From NCBI GenBank assembly GCA_947370975.1, contig CANBNG010000002.1:62001-126000 (forward strand): a DNA stretch of 64,000 bases. Direction: 5' to 3'. The stretch comes from Beijerinckiaceae bacterium (GTDB taxonomy: Bacteria; Pseudomonadota; Alphaproteobacteria; Rhizobiales; Beijerinckiaceae). The position numbers and the translations under genes are program-made. Position 1 is the stretch's first letter. Every line of letters begins with the position of its first letter. Below, one piece after another: positions 1 through 8,800 of this stretch. Below the pieces are notes generated by a model. The model searched no databases. It was given only the letters and a program-made list of their open reading frames with translations, and was not told the DNA's origin.

Positions 1-11
1 GAGAGTGAATC

Positions 12-2201
12 ATGGTCGATTTCAAGATGCCGTTGAGTGATATGAATCCCGCGTTCGTCGCATCTGCGTTCTGGGTTGATGCTGTCCAGAGATCCATTCT
101 CATGCTGGATACGCTACGCCAGCGTGGCAATATATATATCGAGCAATCCGAGAATATCGCGCCGCACGTTCTCTCGTTCGAGCCCGAATTGATCATGGAT
201 GGGCGCGAGTTGGAGCGCCCGGTGAATTATCTTCTCGTGCGCATGATGCCGCCTGATGGCGTGACAGTAGATCGCACGAAGCGTCCCTTTATTATCTTCG
301 ATCCCCGTGCAGGCCATGGGCCAGGCATTGGCGGGATGAAGCAGGACAGTGAAATAGGCGTTGCAATGCGCGCCGGCCATCCCTGCTATTTCGTCGGCTT
401 TCTGCCCGCGCCCGTTGAAGGACAAACCATTGAAGATGTCTGCGCGGCAGAGGCGCAGTTCGTCGCGCGGGTGATTGAGCTCGAACCCCAAGCCAAGGCA
501 AAGCCGTGCCTGATCGGCAATTGTCAGGCGGGATGGCAGATCATGCTGATGGCGGCGATCCGTCCAGATCTTCCCGGCCCGATCATTCTGGCTGGTTCGC
601 CGCTGTCCTATTGGGCGGGCCTGCGGGGAAAAAATCCCTTGCGCTACCTCGGCGGTCTTCTTGGGGGCACGTGGCTGACAGCGCTCGCAGGCGACCTCGG
701 GAATGGCGTCTTTGACGGCGCGAATCTTGTGGCAAATTTCGAAAGCCTGCATCCAGACAATACCTATCTTGAGAAGGCCTATAACGTCTATTCCAAGATC
801 GACACGGAGCCGCGGCGCTTTCTGGATTTTGAAGCCTGGTGGGGCTCGCCTGTTCTCCTTGAAGCCAATGAGATGCAGTGGATCGCCGATAATCTATTCG
901 TCGGCAACAAGCTTGGCTCAGGGGCGATCACGACAAGCTTTGGCGAGCGCGTCGATCTCCGCAACATTACCTCCCCGATTATCGTGTTCTGCTCATGGGG
1001 CGATGATATTACGCCACCTCAACAGGCTTTGGGGTGGCTGCTCGATCTCTACGAAGATGTCGATGATCTCATCCAGACCGGACAGACAATTGTCTACACC
1101 GTGCACGAGACGATCGGTCACCTTGGCATTTTCGTGTCTGGGAAGGTGGCCACGAAAGAGCATGCCGAATTTGCCTCCTGCATCGACATGATCGATCTGC
1201 TGCCGCCCGGGCTCTATGAGGCGGTCATGACGGAGGCTGGTCCGCAGACGGCGCGCGCCGATCTCGTCGAAGGGAAATATCTGTTCGCGCTGGAGCCGCG
1301 CACGCTTGATGATATCAGGGCCTTTGGGGTCAACAGCCCGGAGGATGACGCGCGCTTTGCGACCGTGGCGCGTGTGTCGGATGTCAATAAAGGGCTTTAC
1401 CGCGAGTTTGTGTCGCCGCTCGTGCAACGCATGTCCAACCAGGCGAGTGCGCGCTTGCTGCGACAAATGCATCCCCATCGACTTCGCTTTTCCGCCATAT
1501 CGGATCGCAACCCTGCCGCGCCGATGATTTCCTGGGCGGCGAATATCGTGCGCGCGAACCGCCATGCCGTAGGCGATGAGAATCCGCTGCGTCAGATCGA
1601 GGGTGTGATAGCCAGTCAGATGGCATTGTCCCTGAAGCTGTGGGGCGATACGCGCGATGCGCTGACTGAACAGATATTTCTTTCAACCTATGCTTCGCCC
1701 CTGCTGCAGGGTCTGGTCGGGCTGAGGGGCAGCAAGGATCAAGCCCATATCGTGCGGGATGTGACGCGGCGCAGTTCTGCGCGTGAGATGCGCGCTCAAT
1801 TGATGGCGGATATGGATCACGGCGACATGACGGATGCGATTTTGCGCTCTGTTGTCTATATCGCAGGCGGCGGAGGTGGTGGCCCGGACGAGCGGTCCTG
1901 GTCCACGCTTAAACGGATCAGCGCCACGCTGCCGCCAAATCTGAAAGTCGGCACGGAGCGATTCAAGGAGTCCATGCGCAAGCAGTTTCTGACGTTGCGG
2001 CTGGATAGGGAGAAGGCGCTTGAAACCTTGCCCGCGCTGCTCTCCGAGGATGCGAGCGAACGCCGCCAGGGGTTTCGAATTGTGAAGGCACTCTTTGAGA
2101 GCCGCGACAGAACGGAAGCTGAGGCGAAGCGCTTTTCCGAAATCTCGCATGTGTTCGAGCCCGCGCGCGGGCGCGTGGTGCGCCGTTCTCCCGCCGCCTG
2201 A
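12..2201 (+). CDS. DUF3141 alpha/beta-hydrolase, PHA-synthase-like
   Basis: A 729-residue protein recognised as DUF3141, a family often labelled 3-hydroxyalkanoate synthetase-like although its function is not established. The N-terminal half reads as an alpha/beta-hydrolase. An oxyanion-type segment FDPRAGHGPG lies near residue 97, and the nucleophile elbow GNCQAG places Cys171 where PhaC polymerases also carry Cys (G-x-C-x-G-G). A later strand IIVFCSWGDDITPP fits the catalytic Asp region, and GHLG near residue 370 could supply the His. The C-terminal 250 residues are helical and not recognised. GAGAG precedes the ATG by six bases. It leads an operon with fabI (17-base gap), a MaoC-Pta fusion and ackA, suggesting a role with acyl-CoA or acyl-phosphate. 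Family assignment is firm; the reaction is unknown. Confidence 0.8.
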   Translation: MVDFKMPLSDMNPAFVASAFWVDAVQRSILMLDTLRQRGNIYIEQSENIAPHVLSFEPELIMDGRELERPVNYLLVRMMPPDGVTVDRTKRPFIIFDPRAGHGPGIGGMKQDSEIGVAMRAGHPCYFVGFLPAPVEGQTIEDVCAAEAQFVARVIELEPQAKAKPCLIGNCQAGWQIMLMAAIRPDLPGPIILAGSPLSYWAGLRGKNPLRYLGGLLGGTWLTALAGDLGNGVFDGANLVANFESLHPDNTYLEKAYNVYSKIDTEPRRFLDFEAWWGSPVLLEANEMQWIADNLFVGNKLGSGAITTSFGERVDLRNITSPIIVFCSWGDDITPPQQALGWLLDLYEDVDDLIQTGQTIVYTVHETIGHLGIFVSGKVATKEHAEFASCIDMIDLLPPGLYEAVMTEAGPQTARADLVEGKYLFALEPRTLDDIRAFGVNSPEDDARFATVARVSDVNKGLYREFVSPLVQRMSNQASARLLRQMHPHRLRFSAISDRNPAAPMISWAANIVRANRHAVGDENPLRQIEGVIASQMALSLKLWGDTRDALTEQIFLSTYASPLLQGLVGLRGSKDQAHIVRDVTRRSSAREMRAQLMADMDHGDMTDAILRSVVYIAGGGGGGPDERSWSTLKRISATLPPNLKVGTERFKESMRKQFLTLRLDREKALETLPALLSEDASERRQGFRIVKALFESRDRTEAEAKRFSEISHVFEPARGRVVRRSPAA

Positions 2202-2218
2202 TTTTTCGAGGTGTAAAA

Positions 2219-2986
2219 ATGGCTGAAGGTCTGCAGGGGATGAAGGCGCTCGTGGTGGGCGTCGCCAATGAACATTCCATTGCCTGGGGCATTGCCATGG
2301 CCTTGCGTGCGGCCGGCGCCGATATGGCGCTGACGTTTCTCAATGACAAGGCAGAGCCTTTCGTGCGCCCCTTGGCCGAGCGTTTGGGCGCGAGCCTGTT
2401 CATGCCGCTGGATGTCGGCAATAGCGCGCAGCAGGATGCCTTGTTCGCGGAAATTGGAAAGGCGTGGGGTCAGCTCGATATTCTCGTGCATTGCATTGCC
2501 TTCGCGCCGCGCGCCGATCTGCATGGTCGCGTTGTCGATACGTCAGCTAAAGGTTTCAGCCTTGCGATGGATGTATCGGTTCATTCGCTTGCGCGCCTGT
2601 GCCGGGCTGCCGAACCCTTGATGCCCAAGGGCGGCGCATGCATGACGGTGAGCTATTACGGCGCCGAGAAGGTCATCTCCACCTATAATATGATGGGCCC
2701 TGTGAAAGCGGCGCTTGAGGCGACCGCGCGCGAGCTTGCCTCCGAACTCGGCCCCAAGGGCATTTCAGTGAACGTGCTTTCGCCCGGCGCCATGGCGACA
2801 CGCGCGGGCGGGGGCATCGCGAGATTTGACGCCATGCTGGAGCAGGCGAGGGTGCGCGCGCCGATGCAAAGGCTCGCCAGAATCGAGGATGTCGGCGCTG
2901 CTGCAGCGTTTCTTGCAAGCCCAGCTGCGCGCTGCATCACGGGTGAAACCATTCATGTGGACGGTGGCTACCACATCATGGGCTGA
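2219..2986 (+). CDS. fabI: Enoyl-[acyl-carrier-protein] reductase [NADH]
   Basis: A 255-residue short-chain dehydrogenase fold that reduces trans-2-enoyl-ACP with NADH, the last step of fatty-acid elongation. The FabI-type nucleotide loop GVANEHSIAWGIA is at residues 14-26, in place of the classical GxxxGxG. The catalytic Tyr-x6-Lys appears as YNMMGPVK near residues 156-163. The C-terminal GETIHVDGGYHIMG is typical. A second FabI in a pta-ackA operon is probably not the housekeeping enzyme; it may act on acyl chains handled by the neighbouring DUF3141 and MaoC-Pta proteins, which is inference. The gap to the next gene is 14 bases and contains the Shine-Dalgarno sequence GAGAGGAG. Confidence 0.88.
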   Translation: MAEGLQGMKALVVGVANEHSIAWGIAMALRAAGADMALTFLNDKAEPFVRPLAERLGASLFMPLDVGNSAQQDALFAEIGKAWGQLDILVHCIAFAPRADLHGRVVDTSAKGFSLAMDVSVHSLARLCRAAEPLMPKGGACMTVSYYGAEKVISTYNMMGPVKAALEATARELASELGPKGISVNVLSPGAMATRAGGGIARFDAMLEQARVRAPMQRLARIEDVGAAAAFLASPAARCITGETIHVDGGYHIMG

Positions 2987-3000
2987 GAGGAGATCCGACC

Positions 3001-4422
3001 ATGACGGCATCCGAAGGTGTTCGCAATCGCACGTGGTCGGAACTTGAAATCGGGGCAACAGCCACGCTCGAGCGCGTCTGTTCTGTGCAGGATCTTATTT
3101 TGTTCGCCCATGCATCGGGCAATACAAATCCGGTGACGCTGCCTGGTGCAGAACCTGCCGCCCAGGGTCTTCCCGCGACTGCGCCGTCCTTGTGGGTGGG
3201 GTCACTGGTGTCGGCTGTGCTGGGCAATATATTGCCGGGCGCCGGCACCATGTATCTGGGGCAGGATTTTCGCTTTCACGCCCGCGTCCATGTGGGCGAT
3301 AGACTTCTGGTCAGCGTGACCTGCACGGGCAAAGGCGAAAGCCCCGTCGCGCGCTTTGCCACACGCGTGACAAACTCAACCGGCGCTCTGGTGTGCGATG
3401 GCAATGCCGAGGTCGAGGCGCCGCTGCAAAGCATTGTCACGCCGAGGCGCGAATTGCCTGCGTTGATTGTCGATCAATATGACCATTTCACGAAATTGAT
3501 CGCGCGCGCTTCCGTGTTGCCAGCGCTCGTCACGGCTATTGTGTGTCCCGATGATCGGCGTTCGCTGGGTGGAGCGATCCTGTCCGCGCGCCGGGGTTTG
3601 ATCACGCCCGTGCTGATCGGCGATCTGGCTGCGATCCAGCGCGCCGCCGATGAGATCGGCGAAGATATTTCCGCTTTTCCCATGGTTGCAGAGATCGGCC
3701 ACCGCGCGGCCTGCGCGCGGGCCGTTGCCATGGTGCTTGCGGGCGAAGCCGGCGCGATCATGAAGGGCAATGTGCATTCAGACGAGCTGCTGGGGCAGGT
3801 GGTGAAAAAGGAGGGCGGCCTGCGCGGACATCGGCGTCTGAGCCATATTTTCGCGATGGATGTGCCAAGCCTCGATCATCTGCTGTTCATCTCGGATGCG
3901 GCGATCAATATCGCGCCCGATCTCACCACCAAGGTGGATATCGTGCAAAACGCCATCGATATGGCGCGCGCCTGCGGAATTGTTCAGCCCCGCGTTGGCA
4001 TTCTCTCGGCCGTCGAAACGGTCAACGTCAATATTCCCTCGACGCTGGACGCTGCCATTCTCTCGAAAATGGCAGAGCGCGGGCAGATCAAGGGCGCCAT
4101 CGTCGACGGCCCGCTGGCAATGGACAATGCGGTCGATCTCGAAGCGGCCATGACCAAGGGCATAACGTCGCTGGTTGCAGGGCGCGCCGATGTGCTCATC
4201 GTGCCAAATCTTGAAGCCGGCAACATGCTCGCCAAGGAATTGACCTTCGTGGCGCGCGCCGAGGCCGCGGGCCTGGTGCTGGGCGCAAAAGCGCCTGTGA
4301 TGCTGACAAGCCGCGCGGATGATGAGCGCGCGCGTCTGGCATCCTGCGCTCTGGCGCAGCTCTACAATCATTTCCAGCGTGAAGGGGTTGCGCTCGGCGC
4401 ACATGCGGAGGGCGCGCGATGA
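3001..4422 (+). CDS. Fused MaoC-like domain / phosphate acetyl(butyryl)transferase
   Basis: A 473-residue fusion. Residues 1 to about 140 are a MaoC-like hot-dog domain; residues about 160-465 are a phosphotransacetylase/phosphotransbutyrylase domain that swaps acyl groups between CoA and phosphate (SARRGLITPVLIGD, EAGAIMKGNVHSDELL, ILSAVETVNVNIPSTLDAA, GPLAMDNAVD, VPNLEAGNMLAKELTF). The hydratase signature SGDxNPxH is altered: the sequence reads SGNTNPVT, so both the catalytic Asp and His are missing (Asn and Thr instead). The hot-dog part may therefore be catalytically dead or purely structural. The gene ends in an ATGA overlap with ackA, so the acyl phosphate is very likely passed to that kinase. 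The Pta part is well supported; chain-length preference is unknown. Confidence 0.85.
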   Translation: MTASEGVRNRTWSELEIGATATLERVCSVQDLILFAHASGNTNPVTLPGAEPAAQGLPATAPSLWVGSLVSAVLGNILPGAGTMYLGQDFRFHARVHVGDRLLVSVTCTGKGESPVARFATRVTNSTGALVCDGNAEVEAPLQSIVTPRRELPALIVDQYDHFTKLIARASVLPALVTAIVCPDDRRSLGGAILSARRGLITPVLIGDLAAIQRAADEIGEDISAFPMVAEIGHRAACARAVAMVLAGEAGAIMKGNVHSDELLGQVVKKEGGLRGHRRLSHIFAMDVPSLDHLLFISDAAINIAPDLTTKVDIVQNAIDMARACGIVQPRVGILSAVETVNVNIPSTLDAAILSKMAERGQIKGAIVDGPLAMDNAVDLEAAMTKGITSLVAGRADVLIVPNLEAGNMLAKELTFVARAEAAGLVLGAKAPVMLTSRADDERARLASCALAQLYNHFQREGVALGAHAEGAR

Positions 4423-5642
4423 TGGATCTTCTGCTCACACTGAATGCTGGATCCTCATCGGTGAAATTCGCCCTGTTCGAGCCGGGCGATTGGGGGCCGC
4501 TCCGTCGCGCGTCGGGGCAGGTGGAAGGCCTCAACACCAGGGCGATGCTGCACGCGGGGCTCGCGGGCGCGCAGGACAAGCACAGCCGCGCCTTGACGAC
4601 TCAGGGGCCAGCGAGCCATCGCGAAGCTCTGACGGCAATCTTGAGCTGGGTGCGGGCTAATGTCGCCGACGCGCGCATCGGCGCTGTCGGCCATCGCGTC
4701 GTGCATGGCGGCAAGAGCTTTACCGGGCCGGCGCTGATCGATGACAAGGTGCTCGCTGTGCTTGCCGCGCTTGAGCCGCTCGCGCCCCTGCATCAGCCGC
4801 ATAATGTCGCCGGCATTCTGGTGGCGCGCGCCACATTTCCAGGGGCACCACAGGTCGCCTGTTTCGATACGGCGTTTCATCGCTGCCACCCTTTCGTGGC
4901 CGATGCCTTCGCGCTGCCGCGGCATTTTTACGATGAGGGAATACGGCGCTATGGCTTTCATGGGCTGTCGTATGAATCGGTCGTCGACAGGCTGCGCCAC
5001 GATTGGCCGGACGCGATCAGCGGGCGCATCATTGTTGCCCATCTTGGCAATGGCGCATCCATGTGCGCGATCCGCGACGGGCGCTCCGTTGCCTCGACCA
5101 TGGGCTTTACAGCGCTCGATGGCCTGCCGATGGGCACGCGTTGCGGCCAGCTCGATCCCGGTGTCCTGCTCTATCTGATGACGCAAAAGGGCATGGATGC
5201 GGGAGCTTTGAGCGATCTGCTTTATACGCAATCCGGGCTCAAAGGCTTGTCGGGGCTATCCAGCGACATGCGGGAACTTGAAGGCTCCTCCCTGCCGGAA
5301 GCCCGCGAGGCGATCGATTATCTCGTCGCCCGCGTGCGTCATGAGCTCGGCGGGCTCGCCGCCGAAATGTCAGGCGTCGACACAATCGTCATGACAGGCG
5401 GTATAGGCCAACATGCCTGGCGCGTGCGCGAGAAGATTCTGCGCGACATGGACTGGATTGGCTTGCAGCTTGATCCTGCCGCCAATGAAGCCGGCAAGGA
5501 TCTTGTTTCAAAGCCCGGAAGCCGCGTGCGCGCGCTCGTTATCGAAACTGACGAAGAAGCCATGATCGCGCAGCATACGATGCTTGTGTCAGGCATCGAT
5601 GGAACGCGCGTTGCGGCGAAGGCGAGCAGAGCGGACGCATAG
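4419..5642 (+). CDS. ackA: Acetate/propionate-family kinase
   Basis: A 407-residue ASKHA-fold kinase that makes acetate (or propionate/butyrate) and ATP from acyl phosphate. The N-terminal LLTLNAGSSSVKFALFE is the first phosphate-binding strand. VGHRVVHGG, YGFHGLSYESV, HLGNGASMCAI and MGFTALDGLPMGTRCGQLDPG are diagnostic AckA blocks. VMTGGIGQHAWRVREKIL is the adenosine loop. The start overlaps the stop of the MaoC-Pta gene (ATGA), giving translational coupling. Length matches the family (about 400). With the upstream transferase it completes an acyl-CoA to acid plus ATP route. It is the last gene of the plus-strand operon and converges on the next gene. Confidence 0.92.
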   Translation: MMDLLLTLNAGSSSVKFALFEPGDWGPLRRASGQVEGLNTRAMLHAGLAGAQDKHSRALTTQGPASHREALTAILSWVRANVADARIGAVGHRVVHGGKSFTGPALIDDKVLAVLAALEPLAPLHQPHNVAGILVARATFPGAPQVACFDTAFHRCHPFVADAFALPRHFYDEGIRRYGFHGLSYESVVDRLRHDWPDAISGRIIVAHLGNGASMCAIRDGRSVASTMGFTALDGLPMGTRCGQLDPGVLLYLMTQKGMDAGALSDLLYTQSGLKGLSGLSSDMRELEGSSLPEAREAIDYLVARVRHELGGLAAEMSGVDTIVMTGGIGQHAWRVREKILRDMDWIGLQLDPAANEAGKDLVSKPGSRVRALVIETDEEAMIAQHTMLVSGIDGTRVAAKASRADA

Positions 5643-5657
5643 GTTCCCGGCCAAGCA

Positions 5658-5681
5658 GCGCCCTCAGCTGCTTGAGGGCGC
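5658..5681. terminator. Hairpin between convergent genes
   Basis: Perfect 9-base inverted repeat GCGCCCTCA / TGAGGGCGC with a 6-base loop, lying just after ackA and overlapping the stop codon of the convergent binding-protein gene. There is no T-run on either side, so intrinsic termination would be inefficient; it may mainly protect the 3' ends. Confidence 0.4.
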
Positions 5682-6419
5682 AACACTCAGGCCCTTCACG
5701 CCATGTTTGTCGATGAGGCGTTGGATCAGGCCTGACGACTTGGCTGATTCCACCAACCGCACGAGATATTGCGTTGCCGCCGCCTTGGCGCGCGGCGTGC
5801 CGATGGCCTGTTGCACCGCCATGAATTGCCCCTCGAGCATCCGCGAAGCCGGGAGTTGGGCGATATCGGTGATGAGGCGCGGCTTCAGCCCGGCCAGCAC
5901 ATCGGCTCGCCCTTCGAGCAGCGCGGCAAGCGAAGCATCCACGCCCGCGCAGCGTACCAATTCAGCACTGTGGATATTGCGGTCGAGCCACAGGCCGTAG
6001 GCGGTCTTGTCGGCCACAGCGATGCGGATGCCGGCGCGGTCAACGTCGGCGATTTCACGCACCTTGGAGTGTTCCGGCACGAGATAGGTCGCCTGAATCT
6101 CGCAATAGGCGGGTGTGAAGGAAATGATCTCGGCGCGCTGGGGCTCCGCACCGATGAGGGCTATGTCCCAGGCATCCAGGGGCGCGGCATCGGCCAATAC
6201 GCCGGGCGAGGGATAGGGCACATAATGCACCTCAAGCCCCATATGCGTGGCAATCGCGCGCGCCAGATCGGGCGACACGCCGTCGGGCCCACCATCAGCG
6301 GAGCGCCCGGTGACGAGCAGGAAATTCGAGAGATTGATCCCGGCACGCAGCACGCCCGTGGGCGCGAGCTGTGCGATCATGTCCTGCATTGGCGGCTCAA
6401 CGCCGGGAAAAAGCTGCAT
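5664..6419 (-). CDS. Family 3 solute-binding-protein fold, no signal peptide
   Basis: About 251 residues with the SBP_bac_3 (amino-acid binding) pattern: GVLRAGINLSNF at the N-terminus, GVSPDLARAIATHMGLEVHYVPYPSPG, then IRIAVADKTAYGLWLDR and a late RVLAGLKPRL-type hinge. No hydrophobic leader precedes the domain at the chosen ATG (SD GGAG ten bases upstream), or in the longer reading back to 6530. The protein therefore seems cytoplasmic or is a fold relative used as an enzyme (cyclohexadienyl dehydratases share this fold). No permease or ATPase gene is adjacent. It is separated from the upstream Bug gene by a strong terminator and so probably has its own promoter. Confidence 0.65.
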   Translation of the reverse strand: MQLFPGVEPPMQDMIAQLAPTGVLRAGINLSNFLLVTGRSADGGPDGVSPDLARAIATHMGLEVHYVPYPSPGVLADAAPLDAWDIALIGAEPQRAEIISFTPAYCEIQATYLVPEHSKVREIADVDRAGIRIAVADKTAYGLWLDRNIHSAELVRCAGVDASLAALLEGRADVLAGLKPRLITDIAQLPASRMLEGQFMAVQQAIGTPRAKAAATQYLVRLVESAKSSGLIQRLIDKHGVKGLSVAPSSS

Positions 6420-6474
6420 GGCTTCACGTCTCCATAGGCCGTTGCGACGATGGCCGCAGATGATGCAAAATGAT

Positions 6475-6507
6475 AAACGCCCCGTTGCTGTTTTGCACGG
6501 GGCGTTT
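6475..6507. terminator. Rho-independent terminator (bidirectional)
   Basis: Inverted repeat AAACGCCCCGT / ACGGGGCGTTT with an 11-base loop, located 24 bases beyond the stop of the minus-strand Bug gene. The A/T flanks give U-tracts in both directions. It separates the NicX-like/Bug transcript from the family 3 binding-protein gene. Confidence 0.8.
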
Positions 6508-6530
6508 TCGTCTCGGATGGCCGTTGGCAA

Positions 6531-7601
6531 TCAGCCGCCGACCGAGTCCTGCAGAATTTTCCGGACCTCGGGTTTGACAGCTTTCATCTTGTCAAAGACG
6601 GGGCGCAGGCCATCGGGATCGATCATTTCCGGGGTTTCCTTCGTGATCTTTTCATATTCTTCGAGGAACTCCCGATCATTGCGCAAGGCAAGGAAGGCGG
6701 CGCTGAGCTCGTTGGCAGCCTGTTGCGGCGCGCCCTTGGGCAGGAAGAAACCGCGCAGCAGTTTCGTGCCGATATCGTTCATCAGCATGAATGCATCGAA
6801 CTTGGGGCCGGACGGCTCCTTGCCGTGGGCCGCGCGATAGACATCCGTGAAGGATGGAATGCCTGCCTTCGTCAGGGTGGGGTCGCCCGCGGGGCGTCCA
6901 TCCTTGCCATAGACCGGGTAGTGCCAGAGCGGCATGCCTATGCCGGGCTGGATGATGTTGGGCACTACCTGAGTCTGATAGGCCGGCATAGAACTCGACG
7001 TCATGTTGATTTCATTTTGCAGGAAGGCCTTGTTGATGTCGCCAGCGCCCGGAAAGCCGGTGACGACGCCATATTCAAGACCCATGATCTCGAGAGCCAG
7101 GCGCATGCGAGTGTCATGCGAGGAGGCGCGGCTATACCCCCCGATGAAAATACGCTTGGCTCCGATGATATCCTCGGGCTTGCTCATGCCCTCTGGAATA
7201 ATGTCCTTGCGGACATACGACACGGTCCATCCCGAGACGCCGGCAAGGGGAATGAAATCATCGTAGATCTTCACCTTCAGCGCCGGATCCTGAATAAGCG
7301 GGCCGATGGCGCCAATGGTGAAGAAGCCCGCCGTCATGCCGTCGGGCTTTGAATTGACGTTGAGCCCCACCATGTTCATCGCGTGAAACCCGCCAGCACC
7401 AGGCACATTCTGGATGACGACGTTGGGGCTGCCCTCCAGATGTTTGTGCAGGTGGCGCGAAATGACCCGCGCCTCCGTATCGATATTGCCGCCGACGCCG
7501 TAGTTGACTACGACGGTCAGTGTCTTGCCACGGTAGAATTGCGCGGATGCGGGAGTTGCCACACATAAAGCGGCGGCAATGGCTAAAAATCTCTTCTGCA
7601 T
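6531..7601 (-). CDS. Bug/TctC-family periplasmic binding protein (module 1)
   Basis: 356 residues. The signal peptide ends near TPASA-QFY, followed by the Bug opening GKTLTVVVNYGVGGNIDTEAR and the IQNVPGAGG loop. The family binds carboxylates or related solutes for TctAB-type carriers, none of which is present here. It is the close paralogue of the product of 14811-15887: both share the unusual NYGVGGN segment in place of the GGGYD seen in most other Bug proteins of the window, and both carry GGYSRASSHDTR and LQNEIN. It follows the NicX-like gene by 11 bases, and the same pairing is repeated at 14811-17109. The ATG at 7601 was chosen because it starts the signal peptide; the open frame runs further upstream into the neighbour. 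Confidence 0.85.
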   Translation of the reverse strand: MQKRFLAIAAALCVATPASAQFYRGKTLTVVVNYGVGGNIDTEARVISRHLHKHLEGSPNVVIQNVPGAGGFHAMNMVGLNVNSKPDGMTAGFFTIGAIGPLIQDPALKVKIYDDFIPLAGVSGWTVSYVRKDIIPEGMSKPEDIIGAKRIFIGGYSRASSHDTRMRLALEIMGLEYGVVTGFPGAGDINKAFLQNEINMTSSSMPAYQTQVVPNIIQPGIGMPLWHYPVYGKDGRPAGDPTLTKAGIPSFTDVYRAAHGKEPSGPKFDAFMLMNDIGTKLLRGFFLPKGAPQQAANELSAAFLALRNDREFLEEYEKITKETPEMIDPDGLRPVFDKMKAVKPEVRKILQDSVGG

Positions 7602-7612
7602 GATCGCGCCCC

Positions 7613-8800
7613 TTATTCGACGAATGATTCGAGCAGTTCGACCGGATCGCCATATTGGCTGGCTGCCGCGACCACTTGCGGATCGCGCAGCGCCATCAGG
7701 AAACCGTTGTCGATCATCGTGGTCTTGCCTGCCTTCACGGTCATGTCGAAGGCGACGCAATCCTGATGGACGTGGGGCTCCTCCCATTTGGGCACGGTGC
7801 GGGTCATATATTCGCTGGGCTGGTCGCTGTCGGTGCCAAAGTGTAGCGCGCCGGGCGCGTTGGAGCCTGCCGGATAGGCCTTGAAGCGCGGATATTTCGG
7901 ATTGAATCCGCAGCCCAGCTCATGCAGCTCCGCACGCACGCCCACCAGCATGTCGCGCAGGATTTCCGCATCCAGAGACTTGCCGTGAACCTTCACGACA
8001 ATATCGTCCTTATATTCGATGCCGACTTTATCGGTGAAGGGCTTTCTGAACCCGATCGCCCATTGCGGAAAGACGACGCCCTGCATTTTGGCGTGTCCAT
8101 CATGGGCCATCTTGAAACATTGCTTGTCGTAAAGATTTGGGCCGTGGGTGGGCATATAATGCACATAGCTACCGTCGGAGACGGCGGTATTCTCGCCACG
8201 CCAGCGATTGTTGCTAAGCAGGTTTTTCACCATGTCGGGGGTAAAGGAAATGGCGAGATCCGTGCCGCGCGGGCAGCTGAAGGTCATGTCGAAGTCATGA
8301 TCTTTGGGATACATGCGCGCCGTCGCGCGGATGATTTCTCCAACCAGATCGACGGGAAAACGCGCCTGTGGCGTGTGCAGCAGATCGAGATCGCGGAAGA
8401 AGGTAATCTTCACCCAGCGCTGACCGGCACGGCGCAATTTCAGGAAAAGCGGATCCTTGACCGAGCAGAACCAGGTCGAGACGACAAAGGTCGCCTTTTC
8501 GATGAGAGGTTTGGCTTCCTCCGGGCATGAAAGAATCTGGCTGGTTGGCGCCATGAATTCCCGCGGCTGCACGCCCCGTGATTGGGCGATGCCGGCAATC
8601 GCATCCACAATGCGGCGGTCGAGCAGCGGATCGGTCAGGAAGAGCATGTTGTCTCCCGGCCGTATCGCAAAGACCTTGATCATATTGTCGATGGCTTGAA
8701 AATAATTCCGCGTCGCGGTCGAGGGAAAAATCTCCTCCGATGGCATGGCAGTCGCGGTTTTTGAATCGAGCAGATCTTGCAGCGTCGGTGCGCGGAACAT
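7613..8800 (-). CDS. NicX/M29-like metalloenzyme (copy 1)
   Basis: 395 residues, not a named family I can assign with certainty. The layout (MLFLTDPLLDRRIVDAIAGIA, then a Rossmann-like half, then a C-terminal metal site) resembles the M29 aminopeptidase / 2,5-dihydroxypyridine dioxygenase (NicX) superfamily. His320, His345 and Asp347 (in LHFGTD and HVHQDC) could form an H...HxD metal triad of the NicX kind, though the spacing is shorter. Conserved blocks shared with the copy at 15916-17109 include WFCSVK/N, HTPQARFP, THGPN and GCGFNPKYPRFKAYPAGSNAPG. The start is set by GGAGG eight bases before the ATG at 8800. A hairpin CGGCGC-N3-GCGCCG (8845-8859) lies in the leader. It is probably cotranscribed with the following Bug gene. 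Confidence 0.6.
   Translation of the reverse strand: MFRAPTLQDLLDSKTATAMPSEEIFPSTATRNYFQAIDNMIKVFAIRPGDNMLFLTDPLLDRRIVDAIAGIAQSRGVQPREFMAPTSQILSCPEEAKPLIEKATFVVSTWFCSVKDPLFLKLRRAGQRWVKITFFRDLDLLHTPQARFPVDLVGEIIRATARMYPKDHDFDMTFSCPRGTDLAISFTPDMVKNLLSNNRWRGENTAVSDGSYVHYMPTHGPNLYDKQCFKMAHDGHAKMQGVVFPQWAIGFRKPFTDKVGIEYKDDIVVKVHGKSLDAEILRDMLVGVRAELHELGCGFNPKYPRFKAYPAGSNAPGALHFGTDSDQPSEYMTRTVPKWEEPHVHQDCVAFDMTVKAGKTTMIDNGFLMALRDPQVVAAASQYGDPVELLESFVE

Noticed and set aside
12..2201. Polyhydroxyalkanoate synthase PhaC
   Set aside because: Only the nucleophile elbow is similar; the overall sequence is DUF3141 and no phasin, phaA or phaB gene is nearby.
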